Below are positions 1-5,502 of a stretch of DNA of 8,832 nt, one piece after another (position 1 is the first letter of the stretch; the number at the start of each line of letters is the position of its first letter). The notes beneath the pieces are model-generated. The model was not told the DNA's origin. It did no database searches and saw only the letters and a program-made list of their open reading frames with translations. The position numbers and the translations under genes were made by a program. The stretch is taken from assembly GCA_905198295.1 (NCBI GenBank), contig CAJKBW010000111.1:1-8832 (forward strand), written 5' to 3'. This DNA is from an uncultured Oscillospiraceae bacterium (lineage in GTDB: Bacteria > Bacillota > Clostridia > Oscillospirales > Acutalibacteraceae).

Positions 1-141
1 GGGTTTGCAACATGCCGCCTTTGGCGGCAACCTGTCGCGCCCGGTGAGGAGCGGGCGGCTCATTTATCGAGGCCGCCGGATGGACGGGACAAGGGCGCAT
101 GGCCGCGGGCACCCGCGTGAACGGGTGCTGGTTTTGGCCGT

Positions 142-160
142 GCGGCCAGACGCGCCGCAG
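142..160. repeat. 19-bp palindromic repeat, copy 1
   Basis: The 19 bases GCGGCCAGACGCGCCGCAG are identical to 216-234. Each copy can form a small hairpin, GCGGC pairing with GCCGC around a CAGACGC loop. The sequence after the copies differs, although both continue into a GGCC run, so this is a short interspersed unit and not a large duplication. Confidence 0.7.
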
Positions 161-215
161 ATAGGCCGGCCGACGCCGGAACCTCGCCGCCGCTTGGCGG
201 TGGTTATCGAAACAG

Positions 216-234
216 GCGGCCAGACGCGCCGCAG
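216..234. repeat. 19-bp palindromic repeat, copy 2
   Basis: This is the exact second copy of the unit at 142-160, 74 bp further on. A different hairpin (CCGCC-GCTT-GGCGG, near 186-199) lies between the two copies. Confidence 0.7.
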
Positions 235-394
235 GCCAAAGGAAGGCAGCGACGATCCGCTTTTCTCACGCCGCCGAAATCGGGCTTTGTTCGCGCCGGC
301 GCATCTTAACGCTATTGGTAACCGGTTCGGTGCCGGACATCAAAATTTTACCCGCCGGATGGTGGTCCAGACAGAAGAAAGAAGGGCGATTGCG

Positions 395-994
395 GTGAAG
401 TTATTCGTTCGGAAGGTTCTCGTATCCATGACAGCGTGTGGTCTTTTTGTCTTTTCAAGTGCCTGTTTTGTCCCCTTTCGTCAGGGGATCTCATCCGCAA
501 CGGAAGCCGGCACGCACGCCACACAATCCCCCCCAGCAGACAGCGAAAGCCGTGCTCCGGAAGCACAGATTTCCATTCAGACCATAAAGCCAGGTGTTTT
601 AACGGTTGGCATCAGTCCGGGAATGAAACCCTATTCTTTCTATGAAGCCGGGCAGCTGACGGGATTTGACCTTGACCTTGCCGCCGCTGTGAGCCAAAGG
701 CTGGAACTGGAGCTGAAAATCGTAACGATGGACTTTGAAGATCTGTTCAGCGCCTGCGAAAAAAAGCAGGTGGACTGCGTTATGGGGATGGAGTATTCGG
801 ATATCCGAGCCGAAGCGCTGTATTTTGTTTCCTATATGGCCGAAACGGTGAACGACGAAAAATTTGACATAGGCTTGTACACGAACAGCAGTAATCTCGC
901 CGATACGCTGTCCTCCATATTCGAGGCTTTTGCCTATAATGGGCAGCACAGTGCTCTTGTCGAAAAATATTTTTCATCCGATGTCGTGGCTTAA
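395..994 (+). CDS. Shortened family-3 (amino-acid type) ABC solute-binding protein, probably degraded
   Basis: With the GTG start at 395 (purine-rich AGAAGGG about 9 bases upstream) the product has 199 residues. Residues 1-24 form a basic, hydrophobic export signal ending in SSAC. This is lipobox-like but lacks the usual Leu at -3, so lipidation at Cys24 is uncertain. A Ser/Pro/Glu-rich linker follows. From residue 66 the sequence matches SBP_bac_3 proteins: PGVLTVGISPGMKPYSFYE, then GFDLDLAAAV, then a D-xxM-GMEYSDIRAEAL segment like the family's T-x-x-R motif. It then jumps almost directly to a C-terminal-like helix (residues 157-193, DIGLYTNSSN to LVEKYF). Family members usually have about 220-250 mature residues, and the hinge and most of lobe 2 (the 'DLKGKKVGVQ' and 'VDAVV' regions) are missing. 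Ligand closure is therefore doubtful. No permease or ATPase gene lies nearby. The gene is AT-richer than its 5' flank. It could be a decayed transporter remnant or a repurposed lipoprotein. Confidence 0.7.
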   Translation: MKLFVRKVLVSMTACGLFVFSSACFVPFRQGISSATEAGTHATQSPPADSESRAPEAQISIQTIKPGVLTVGISPGMKPYSFYEAGQLTGFDLDLAAAVSQRLELELKIVTMDFEDLFSACEKKQVDCVMGMEYSDIRAEALYFVSYMAETVNDEKFDIGLYTNSSNLADTLSSIFEAFAYNGQHSALVEKYFSSDVVA

Positions 995-1105
995 GATGAG
1001 CGGGGCCGCCCCGCCTCAACCGATGTAGGGCAGCGGCTGAGGTTAACCGTTTCGGTGGACGCAGCGAAGATGCCCCAAGGGAAAGGCGCGAAAACGAAAT
1101 AGTAA

Positions 1106-1135
1106 AGCCGTCCGGAGCGGCCACTCCGGACGGCT
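1106..1135. terminator. Perfect 12-bp hairpin, terminator-like
   Basis: AGCCGTCCGGAG (1106-1117) pairs perfectly with CTCCGGACGGCT (1124-1135) around a CGGCCA loop. On the plus strand, 111 bp after the binding-protein stop, no U-run follows, so plus-strand termination is uncertain. On the minus strand the hairpin is followed by TTTACTATTTCG, which would suit termination of leftward transcripts better, yet no leftward gene lies just to its right. The 10-bp core CTCCGGACGG recurs in the palindrome at 1998-2029. Confidence 0.5.
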
Positions 1136-1180
1136 GCGTGAAGATGAAATTTCCCGAGCATCAATCCTCACAATTCACAT

Positions 1181-1186
1181 TATACT
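1181..1186 (+). promoter_or_regulatory. Possible -10 box for the zinc-ribbon gene
   Basis: TATACT lies in a locally AT-rich stretch 44 bases before the ATG at 1231. No good -35 is found 16-18 bases upstream (the bases there are about GCATCA), so this is a weak call. Confidence 0.3.
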
Positions 1187-1218
1187 CATTTGGCGAATTA
1201 TGTCAAATGAAGAATTGC

Positions 1219-1224
1219 GGAGGG
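1219..1224 (+). promoter_or_regulatory. Ribosome binding site fixing the start at 1231
   Basis: GGAGGG lies 6 bases before the ATG at 1231. Upstream candidate starts in the same frame, such as GTG 1138, have nothing comparable. Confidence 0.75.
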
Positions 1225-1230
1225 AAGCCT

Positions 1231-1782
1231 ATGCGATGTCCTGTTTGCGGAAAAGTTTTTTATAGCCGTACCTGTCCTCACTGCGGATCATCAACTCAGC
1301 CGACATCCCAACAGACGCCGGAGGATCTTCCACCGTCACCTGAGTCAGATACCGAGGAGCGGCGCTGCGTCAAAAAAAGCAAGCGAAGAAAAGTGGGAAA
1401 TCAATTGATGGTTCTTTCCATATTTCTGCTTTTCGCACAAATTTTCGGATCCTATGTGGGCTATGAGATGGCCGATGACCAAGGCGTCAGCTTTGTTACA
1501 CGCATAAGCGAAAAACTTCCTGTATGGGTCGCCGTAACGGCTATCCTCTTTATCATCGGCTTTATCCTGTATTTGTGCGGAAAAAGCACCACTGACAAGC
1601 GCAGCGCCTCTGCGGATACACCGCATACGGAGCAGGCGCAGACCACGCCTGCCGCCCCATCCAAAACGCCTGTTTTATACGCCTTATTCACCGATTTGAC
1701 ACCAGGGAAAATTATCGTTATCGTTTTTCTTGCCTTCGCCATCGCCATGCTTTTGCTCGCGATGCTGACGGCATTCCACTAA
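1231..1782 (+). CDS. Zinc-ribbon membrane protein, function unknown
   Basis: The product has 183 residues. It opens with a CxxC-x8-CxxC zinc ribbon (Cys3, Cys6, Cys15, Cys18; MRCPVCGKVF then CPHCGSS). A Pro/Ser/Glu linker (residues 21-45) and a basic patch (KKSKRRK, 48-54) follow. There are three predicted membrane segments at about 58-78, 97-117 and 160-180, with a second low-complexity Thr/Ala/Pro linker between TM2 and TM3. This is the common Firmicute architecture in which a cytoplasmic zinc ribbon is tethered to a few helices. Such proteins are mostly uncharacterised, and I do not recognise a more specific family. The start was chosen at ATG 1231 because of the GGAGGG site. The gene stands alone, bracketed by hairpins at 1106-1135 and 1998-2029, and is AT-richer than the flanks beyond them, so horizontal or cassette-like acquisition is possible but unproven. 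Confidence 0.8.
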   Translation: MRCPVCGKVFYSRTCPHCGSSTQPTSQQTPEDLPPSPESDTEERRCVKKSKRRKVGNQLMVLSIFLLFAQIFGSYVGYEMADDQGVSFVTRISEKLPVWVAVTAILFIIGFILYLCGKSTTDKRSASADTPHTEQAQTTPAAPSKTPVLYALFTDLTPGKIIVIVFLAFAIAMLLLAMLTAFH

Positions 1783-1986
1783 CGGCCAGCATGGAGCCCT
1801 GCCCGCTTATATGGAGGGCCCTTCTGTCGGCATGATGAGACGCTGCGCGAGTTTGCCCGCAATAACCAGATCCATATCCTAAGCGTGATAAAAAGGCGGT
1901 GTCGGACGTCAGTCCGTATGCCCGCACCGAAATTCTGCGCTGCTCGGGGATGCCGAAGAGGGCTAAGCGAACATAGTGGACGCTAA
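1783..1986 (+). pseudogene. Possible degraded coding remnant
   Basis: After the zinc-ribbon stop codon the same frame stays open to a TAA at 1984-1986 but has no start codon with a ribosome binding site. One stretch reads protein-like (HDETLREFARNNQIHIL, starting near 1831). Shifting one frame at about 1884 gives another protein-like tail (RDKKAVSDVSPYARTEIL, then a TAG at 1974-1976). Together these suggest a frameshifted C-terminal fragment of an unknown protein. A chance open frame in GC-rich DNA is the alternative. I cannot name a family. Confidence 0.25.
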
Positions 1987-1997
1987 CGGAAACGGCA

Positions 1998-2029
1998 AGC
2001 CTCCGGACGGGGTACCCCGTCCGGAGGCT
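1998..2029. terminator. 32-bp perfect palindrome, probable bidirectional terminator
   Basis: AGCCTCCGGACGGGGT is followed directly by its exact reverse complement, a perfect 16+16 palindrome. On the plus strand CTCTTTGCTTTGT follows, a moderate T-rich tail, so it could end the zinc-ribbon transcript about 215 bases after the stop codon. In the other direction the flank (TGCCGTTTCCG) is less T-rich. The core CTCCGGACGG matches the hairpin at 1106-1135. Confidence 0.6.
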
Positions 2030-2252
2030 CTTTGCTTTGTGCGGCCATCACGGCAGACGCGGCCGGCCGGCGGCCGTCTCCGGTTTCCGCAAGCACCGGC
2101 GGCAGGATGGCTGTGCGTCCACACGATGCGGCTGTGCGCCCATGCCGCCAGCCGTATCGGCAGCCCATTCCTCCGGCCGGAGGAAAAACCAAGGCGGCGC
2201 CGGATACCCGGCGCCGCCTCGCGGATTCGTTGCGGATTTGTTTTCGTCAGGA
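2030..2252. other. GC-rich spacer with nested palindromes
   Basis: I see no gene. The spacer contains a GC-only run near 2060 (CGGCCGGCCGGCGGCCG), a perfect 18-bp palindrome at 2168-2185 (TTCCTCCGGCCGGAGGAA) and the terminator of the minus-strand cysteine-rich gene. Open frames on the plus strand across this spacer continue antisense through that gene and have no domain content. Confidence 0.6.
2184..2219 (-). terminator. Intrinsic terminator of the cysteine-rich gene
   Basis: Read on the minus strand, AGGCGGCGCCGG and CCGGCGCCGCCT (2219-2208 and 2203-2192) form a perfect 12-bp stem with a 4-base loop. TGGTTTTTCC follows. It lies 33 bases after the stop codon at 2253-2255. Confidence 0.85.
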
Positions 2253-3098
2253 TCAGTTGTCCGCGTCCTCACAGCTGCAGCTGCATCCGCAGCCGCAGTC
2301 GCCGTGGCTCTCCTTGGGCGGGAAAAACTCGTCGACCGGGAAGCTCATCTTGCGGAACAGGTCGCAGGGGCTGTCGGTGGCCGGGCAGCTGCACTCCTTG
2401 CTCGGCATGCAGAAATCGTACACCGGCACCAGCATCTGGACGTTGCGGATCAGCTGCACGATGGTGAAGATGCCCAGCGTAACATAGATGTTGCGGCTGT
2501 CGGCGTTGTCGCAGAAATTGCCGCCGTAGCGGTTGCAGATGTGGGCCGGGATGCAGCCGCATCCGCAGCCGCACCCGCATCCGCAGTCGCAGCAGCCGCA
2601 GCTGCACGGCTCGGCAATGCGCGCGGAGAGGACGACCGGCTCGGCGACGTGGACGACGCAGCGCGGCAGATTGCGGGTGGGCAGCTCCTGCGCATCGCAG
2701 TCGTCCTCGCGGTACTCGCTCGAGAACACCTTGACGTTGCCCTCGCTGCCGTAGAGGATCACCTTTTTCTGGAATACGCCGACACCGGTGACCGTCGTGC
2801 ACGGGCAGGTGCGTCCGGTGTACACATCCACCGAGATCTCAAAGAAGAAGGTCAGGTCGCAGGAATAGTAGCCGCGATTGAACGGCAGCGCCTCGACGTC
2901 GATGTATGTGGTGATGACCTCCGCCCTCCGGGCCCGTACCGATACCGCATTATCCACGATCTCCTGGTCACGCGCCGTAAAATATACGCGCAGATCCTCC
3001 AGGCAGTCTTTGTCGGAACAGGAGTCATAGACCCGCCCCGCGTCGATGCAGACCGCTTCTTTGCAGCCGGACTCATGTACAAACTTGTTGTCAGGCAT
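2253..3098 (-). CDS. Cysteine-rich protein with Gly-Cys repeat; spore-coat-like, function unknown
   Basis: The start is ATG at 3098, 8 bases after an AAGGAGGC-type ribosome binding site. An upstream in-frame start near 3137 lacks one. The product has 281 residues, no signal peptide and no membrane span, and 30 cysteines. Residues 1-~150 look like a folded domain: GRVYDSCSDKDCLEDLRV near 21-38, then a strand-rich part with FNRGYYSCDLTFFFEISVDVY. The middle (165-182) is ten cysteines in eighteen residues, ending in five Gly-Cys pairs, and the C-terminus (267-276) carries a second Cys-Gly/Cys-Ser run. I recall similar uncharacterised proteins in Clostridia but cannot name a Pfam family. Cysteine-dense cytosolic proteins in spore formers are often coat or exosporium components that crosslink by disulfides, or metal binders. 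A weak sigma-E/K-like promoter upstream agrees with a spore role. That role is inference. The gene is monocistronic, with its own terminator. Confidence 0.85.
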   Translation of the reverse strand: MPDNKFVHESGCKEAVCIDAGRVYDSCSDKDCLEDLRVYFTARDQEIVDNAVSVRARRAEVITTYIDVEALPFNRGYYSCDLTFFFEISVDVYTGRTCPCTTVTGVGVFQKKVILYGSEGNVKVFSSEYREDDCDAQELPTRNLPRCVVHVAEPVVLSARIAEPCSCGCCDCGCGCGCGCGCIPAHICNRYGGNFCDNADSRNIYVTLGIFTIVQLIRNVQMLVPVYDFCMPSKECSCPATDSPCDLFRKMSFPVDEFFPPKESHGDCGCGCSCSCEDADN

Positions 3099-3148
3099 GT
3101 ATATTGCCTCCTTATAGATTTGATACGAAGCGTTCACACTTCACTACC

Positions 3149-3174
3149 AGTCTATGACGCCGGTTTCTTTCGGT
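3149..3174 (-). promoter_or_regulatory. Possible sporulation-sigma (SigK/SigE-type) promoter
   Basis: Read on the minus strand, CATAGACT (3156-3149) matches the mother-cell sigma -10 pattern CATAnnnT. An AC dinucleotide (3174-3173), the minimal SigK -35, lies exactly 16 bases upstream. The 5' leader would be about 40-45 bases. No good sigma-A promoter is evident here. The information content is low, so chance is a real possibility. Confidence 0.25.
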
Positions 3175-3227
3175 GCCAAAAACCGCAAAAATCTCCCACC
3201 AGAAGCGGGGATTCGTTCCACGGCCGC

Positions 3228-3262
3228 AAAAAACCGCCTGTCCATGTCGGACAGGCGGTTTT
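3228..3262 (-). terminator. Strong intrinsic terminator after the DUF4190-like gene
   Basis: AAAACCGCCTGTCC (3230-3243) pairs with GGACAGGCGGTTTT (3249-3262), a perfect 14-bp stem with a 5-base loop. On the minus strand the stem ends in a run of six T (3233-3228). It sits immediately after the TAA at 3265-3267. It also looks functional on the plus strand, but no plus-strand gene feeds it. Confidence 0.9.
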
Positions 3263-3264
3263 CG

Positions 3265-4029
3265 TTACAGGAAAAGAAACAGATTGATTATCCCGGCAAT
3301 CAGGTTGATGCTGTTCAGGATCAGCAGCACAATACTGATCGAAAAGCCGGCGACGGCGACCTTGCGGGCGGTGGTTTTCATACCGGAGCGTCCATTGACG
3401 ATGCCGACAACCGCCGTAAGGATCCCCACCCAGCTGACAAACGGCAGCAGGCCGACCAGGCTGACCAGCCCCATCACCAGCGACAGCGTCGCTTTGCCGG
3501 TGGGGTTATGTACCGCCACCGGGATCGGCTGCACCGGCACCCCCTGCGGATAGGGCGTGCCCGGCGCATAAGCACCGGCCGGCGGATACGGTGCCGCCTG
3601 CGTGCCGGCGGCCGGCGCTGCGGGTGTGCCTGCCGGCACACCCGGCTGCTGTACGGCGGGTACCTGCCCGGGCATCGGCGCCGCAACCGGGACAGCGGGC
3701 TGCTGATAGAACAGCGCGACCAGGGTGTCTACCGAAGATTTCAGCATACTTTTCGGAATGGCGGCGAAAAATCCGGTCACCCCCATCTCCCCGACAAAAA
3801 CGCCGGGCAGCACCGGATATTTCAGCCATGCCTCCAGATGAACCTGCCCGTTCTGGTAAAGCAGCTTGATAAACTGCGGCGCAGTCAGCCAGCCGCTCCC
3901 CTTTCGCCAGATGACCTCGCCGTCCCGCAGCTCCTGCTTAAACCCTTCCTTGACAAAATAATCCTCCGAAACAAACCGGATGAAATCGTCCGGCTTTCCG
4001 GTATTCATATCCACAATATACCGCGACAT
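3265..4029 (-). CDS. DUF4190-like membrane protein with Pro/Ala linker
   Basis: The product has 254 residues and starts at ATG 4029 after GAGGAGGGG. Residues 1-~107 form a soluble N-terminal domain (D14-D15-FIRFVSEDYFV, then WLTAPQFIKLLYQNGQVHLEAW) of no family I can name. Residues 110-175 are a Pro/Ala/Gly/Val/Gln low-complexity linker. Residues 178-254 carry membrane segments (about 181-212 and 224-254) in the pattern typical of DUF4190: a small-residue-rich helix pair beginning GKATLSLVMGLVSLVG and a second hydrophobic block beginning KVAVAGFSISIV. By topology the N-terminal domain is probably cytoplasmic and membrane-tethered. Its start lies 19 bases after the stop of the lipoprotein gene, so the two are likely co-transcribed and may work together at the membrane. 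No specific activity can be inferred. Confidence 0.85.
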   Translation of the reverse strand: MSRYIVDMNTGKPDDFIRFVSEDYFVKEGFKQELRDGEVIWRKGSGWLTAPQFIKLLYQNGQVHLEAWLKYPVLPGVFVGEMGVTGFFAAIPKSMLKSSVDTLVALFYQQPAVPVAAPMPGQVPAVQQPGVPAGTPAAPAAGTQAAPYPPAGAYAPGTPYPQGVPVQPIPVAVHNPTGKATLSLVMGLVSLVGLLPFVSWVGILTAVVGIVNGRSGMKTTARKVAVAGFSISIVLLILNSINLIAGIINLFLFL

Positions 4030-4048
4030 AGGTTCCCCTCCTCAATCC

Positions 4049-4597
4049 TCACTCATTTATGGTCAGGCTCTCCAGCACCTGCTGCAGCTCCTGTTCGTGT
4101 TCCGCCCAATCGGAAGCGCGCATCCAGCCGATCATCGCCACAAAAGCGTCGTCCGTCTCCAGGCAGTACGCCCGGTACGCCACCCGGATATTGTTCACGC
4201 TTCCCCGCTGGTCGAAGGTATACGCCGGCCGCTCCTTGAGCGCGCCGCGCACCACGCTCGTGTCTTCGCGGGTATCGCCCAGCGTCTGTGTGTAGAATTC
4301 GGCATATTCCTGCAGCGTCAGCCCGCTCTCCAGCTCCGCCTTCGCATCCCGGATAACCGTCACATACCCCTCGCGGGCATCCGTGCGCTGAATAAACAGC
4401 GCGTTGGCCGAGTCGGGATCCTTTTCCCAGACCGCGGTGGCGGTCAGGGAATAACGCCCGTCGTCGCTGGTAAAGGTCGCCGGCGACGAAGTCTCCTCCA
4501 GATTTCCCAGCAGCAGCACCACATTGCACCCGCACAGGGACAGGGCCATCATCACCGCTGCCGCAAGCAGTGCCGCCAGTCTTCGCCATTTTGCCAT
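4049..4597 (-). CDS. Lipoprotein, PsbP/DUF1795-like
   Basis: The product has 182 residues from ATG 4597. An ATG at 4606 is in frame but touches the GGGAGG site, while 4597 lies 9 bases from it, so I prefer 4597. Residues 1-24 are a type II signal peptide (KWRR, then an Ala/Leu/Met core) ending L21-C22-G23-C24, a good lipobox with lipidation at Cys24. The mature part begins with an acidic, Ser/Thr-rich spacer. It then shows FTSDDGRYSLTATAVWEKD, a strand/helix pattern and a C-terminal WAEHEQELQQVLESLTI helix. This is the usual form of small PsbP/DUF1795-like lipoproteins of Firmicutes, by resemblance only. It should be anchored to the outer face of the membrane. It is the first gene of a two-gene unit with the DUF4190-like gene. 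Its promoter is not clear; the inverted-repeat element begins just upstream. Confidence 0.85.
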   Translation of the reverse strand: MAKWRRLAALLAAAVMMALSLCGCNVVLLLGNLEETSSPATFTSDDGRYSLTATAVWEKDPDSANALFIQRTDAREGYVTVIRDAKAELESGLTLQEYAEFYTQTLGDTREDTSVVRGALKERPAYTFDQRGSVNNIRVAYRAYCLETDDAFVAMIGWMRASDWAEHEQELQQVLESLTINE

Positions 4598-4606
4598 TCG
4601 TTCCAT

Positions 4607-4612
4607 CCTCCC
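4607..4612 (-). promoter_or_regulatory. Ribosome binding site deciding the lipoprotein start
   Basis: GGGAGG on the minus strand directly abuts the ATG at 4606 but is 9 bases from the ATG at 4597. Only the latter spacing is suitable for initiation. Confidence 0.65.
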
Positions 4613-4642
4613 ATTTTTACGCTATGGATATAACATATATGT

Positions 4643-4682
4643 ATCCGGCTGCCGTACCCGCGATTGACAAGCGCACACAAGG
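4643..4682 (+). repeat. Left inverted repeat of the MITE-like element
   Basis: This is a 40-bp arm starting ATCCGGCTGCC. It contains CGATTGACAA at 4661-4670, which is exactly repeated in reverse complement at 4801-4810. Confidence 0.6.
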
Positions 4683-4788
4683 TTTTTAGGGGCGGAAAGC
4701 CCTGCCCGCCAGGCGTTATCCTCCCCGCCCTGCGGCCGCCCTCCCTCAGCTGAGAACGCCGTCAGTCTGCCCTTTCGGCGGCTTTGGA

Positions 4789-4828
4789 GCCTGTGTGTCT
4801 TTGTCAATCGAGGGTAGGGATGCCGGAT
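4789..4828 (-). repeat. Right inverted repeat of the MITE-like element
   Basis: Read on the minus strand this arm starts ATCCGGCATCC and matches the left arm at 31 of 40 positions. Position 4828 is the last base of the ktrA stop codon (TGA on the minus strand, 4830-4828), so the coding end overlaps the repeat tip by one base. Confidence 0.6.
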
Positions 4829-5502
4829 CACTTACTTTTTTTCGCCGCCTGCCGGTTGAGTTTTTCGAGGTCGTCGTTTTCCCCGATCACCACCAGAAGA
4901 TCGCCGTCGTGGATCAAATCGGTGCCCTGCGGGGATACCCGCATATTTTTCCCGGAACGGATCGCCACCACATTGAGCCCGTAGCGGGTACGGATGTTGC
5001 TCTCCTGCAGGGTGTGCCCGACCCATTCATCGAGCGCCTCCAGCTCCATCAGGCTGTGCCGGTTGGTCAGCTCCATGTAATCGACGATGTTGTTGCCGGC
5101 CATATTGCGCGCCAGCCGGATGCCCATGTCCTTTTCCGGGCAGATGACCTTATCCGCCCCGATGCGCTGCAGGATGGTCGCGTGCGCGTCGCCGCCGGCC
5201 TGCGCCACCACATATTTGGCGCCGTGATCCTTGAGCGCCATCGTCGCCAGACAGCTGGTTTCCATCTCCTTGATGCTCAGCACAACGGCGTCGAAATTGC
5301 GCAGTCCCAGCGAATCCAGCGCATCCGGATCCAGAATATCCGCCTGGATGACGTGGGTCAGGTCGTGGACCATCTCCGCGACCTTGTCGGGATCGTTGTC
5401 CACGCCGAGCACCTCGACGCCGTTTTTCACCAGCGAGACGGCGACGCTCGCCCCAAACCGGCTCAGCCCCAAAACCGCAATCTGTTTCATGTCTGCGACC
5501 AT
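4828..5502 (-). CDS. ktrA: Potassium uptake regulatory subunit KtrA/TrkA family (RCK domain)
   Basis: KtrA is the cytosolic RCK ring subunit that binds nucleotides (ATP/ADP, NAD(H)) and gates the KtrB potassium channel. The product has 224 residues from ATG 5502, which has AGGA 5 bases upstream. An alternative ATG at 5490 (MKQIAVLG) would give 220 residues but puts that site 12 bases away. The RCK N domain (residues 5-~135) has the Rossmann start IAVLGLSRFGASVA, the acidic end of strand 2 (GVDNDPDKV), then QADILDPDAL and a family-typical IGADKVICPEKDMGIRLA. The TrkA_C domain spans about 145-215 (DYMEL to GDLLVVIGENDDLEKL). The usual GxGRFG reads GLSRFG, with Ser at the second glycine. It lies downstream of ktrB in the same direction with a ~180-bp spacer, so it is probably in the same operon. 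The stop codon touches the inverted-repeat element. Confidence 0.93.
   Translation of the reverse strand: MVADMKQIAVLGLSRFGASVAVSLVKNGVEVLGVDNDPDKVAEMVHDLTHVIQADILDPDALDSLGLRNFDAVVLSIKEMETSCLATMALKDHGAKYVVAQAGGDAHATILQRIGADKVICPEKDMGIRLARNMAGNNIVDYMELTNRHSLMELEALDEWVGHTLQESNIRTRYGLNVVAIRSGKNMRVSPQGTDLIHDGDLLVVIGENDDLEKLNRQAAKKSK

Larger units (their letters stand above)
1..394. other. GC-rich, hairpin-dense intergenic region
   Basis: I find no convincing gene in this stretch. An open frame runs through it into the downstream binding-protein gene, but its translation is Arg/Gly/Pro-rich with no recognisable domain, as expected of stop-poor GC-rich DNA. The stretch holds several short stem-loops: 13-19 with 23-29 (loop TTT), 38-43 with 52-57, a CCGCC-GCTT-GGCGG hairpin near 186-199, and a duplicated 19-bp palindromic unit at 142-160 and 216-234. 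The GC richness drops sharply near position 340, where the AT-richer leader of the next gene begins. I see no clear sigma-A promoter. The pattern resembles REP-like intergenic repeats, which is an inference. Confidence 0.6.
995..1230. other. Spacer between the binding-protein and zinc-ribbon genes
   Basis: No gene is seen here. The spacer holds a strong hairpin (1106-1135), a -10-like TATACT (1181-1186) and the ribosome binding site for the next gene. A possible GTG start at 1138 would extend that gene by 31 residues. It has no Shine-Dalgarno sequence and begins at the foot of the hairpin, so I did not use it. Confidence 0.6.
4643..4828. mobile_element. MITE-like element with long imperfect inverted repeats
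   Basis: The left arm 4643-4682 and the reverse complement of 4789-4828 match at 31 of 40 positions. Both begin ATCCGGC and share CGATTGACAA and TACCC. Similarity continues inward: GGAAAG or GAAAG, then GGCGTT at the inner end of each arm with one gap. Nearly the whole ~186 bp could therefore fold as one long interrupted hairpin around a short GC-rich centre (near 4719-4755). I see no transposase gene inside and no obvious target-site duplication. The right tip overlaps the ktrA stop codon. It could be a MITE, a REP-type element or simply a structured 3' end shared by the converging flanks. Confidence 0.5.

Noticed and set aside
5..394. N-terminal extension of the binding protein to position 5
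   Set aside because: The extension is Arg-rich sequence from the hairpin region. The export signal begins naturally at GTG 395.
2037..3287. A 416-codon plus-strand open frame opposite the cysteine-rich gene
   Set aside because: Its translation is Ala/Val/Arg/Asp-rich without domains and has no ribosome binding site. The minus-strand gene has a strong one, a terminator and a structured protein pattern.
4622..4831. Minus-strand small open frame across the inverted-repeat element
   Set aside because: It lies entirely in palindromic repeat DNA, has no ribosome binding site and has Arg/Gly/Pro-rich content with no domain.
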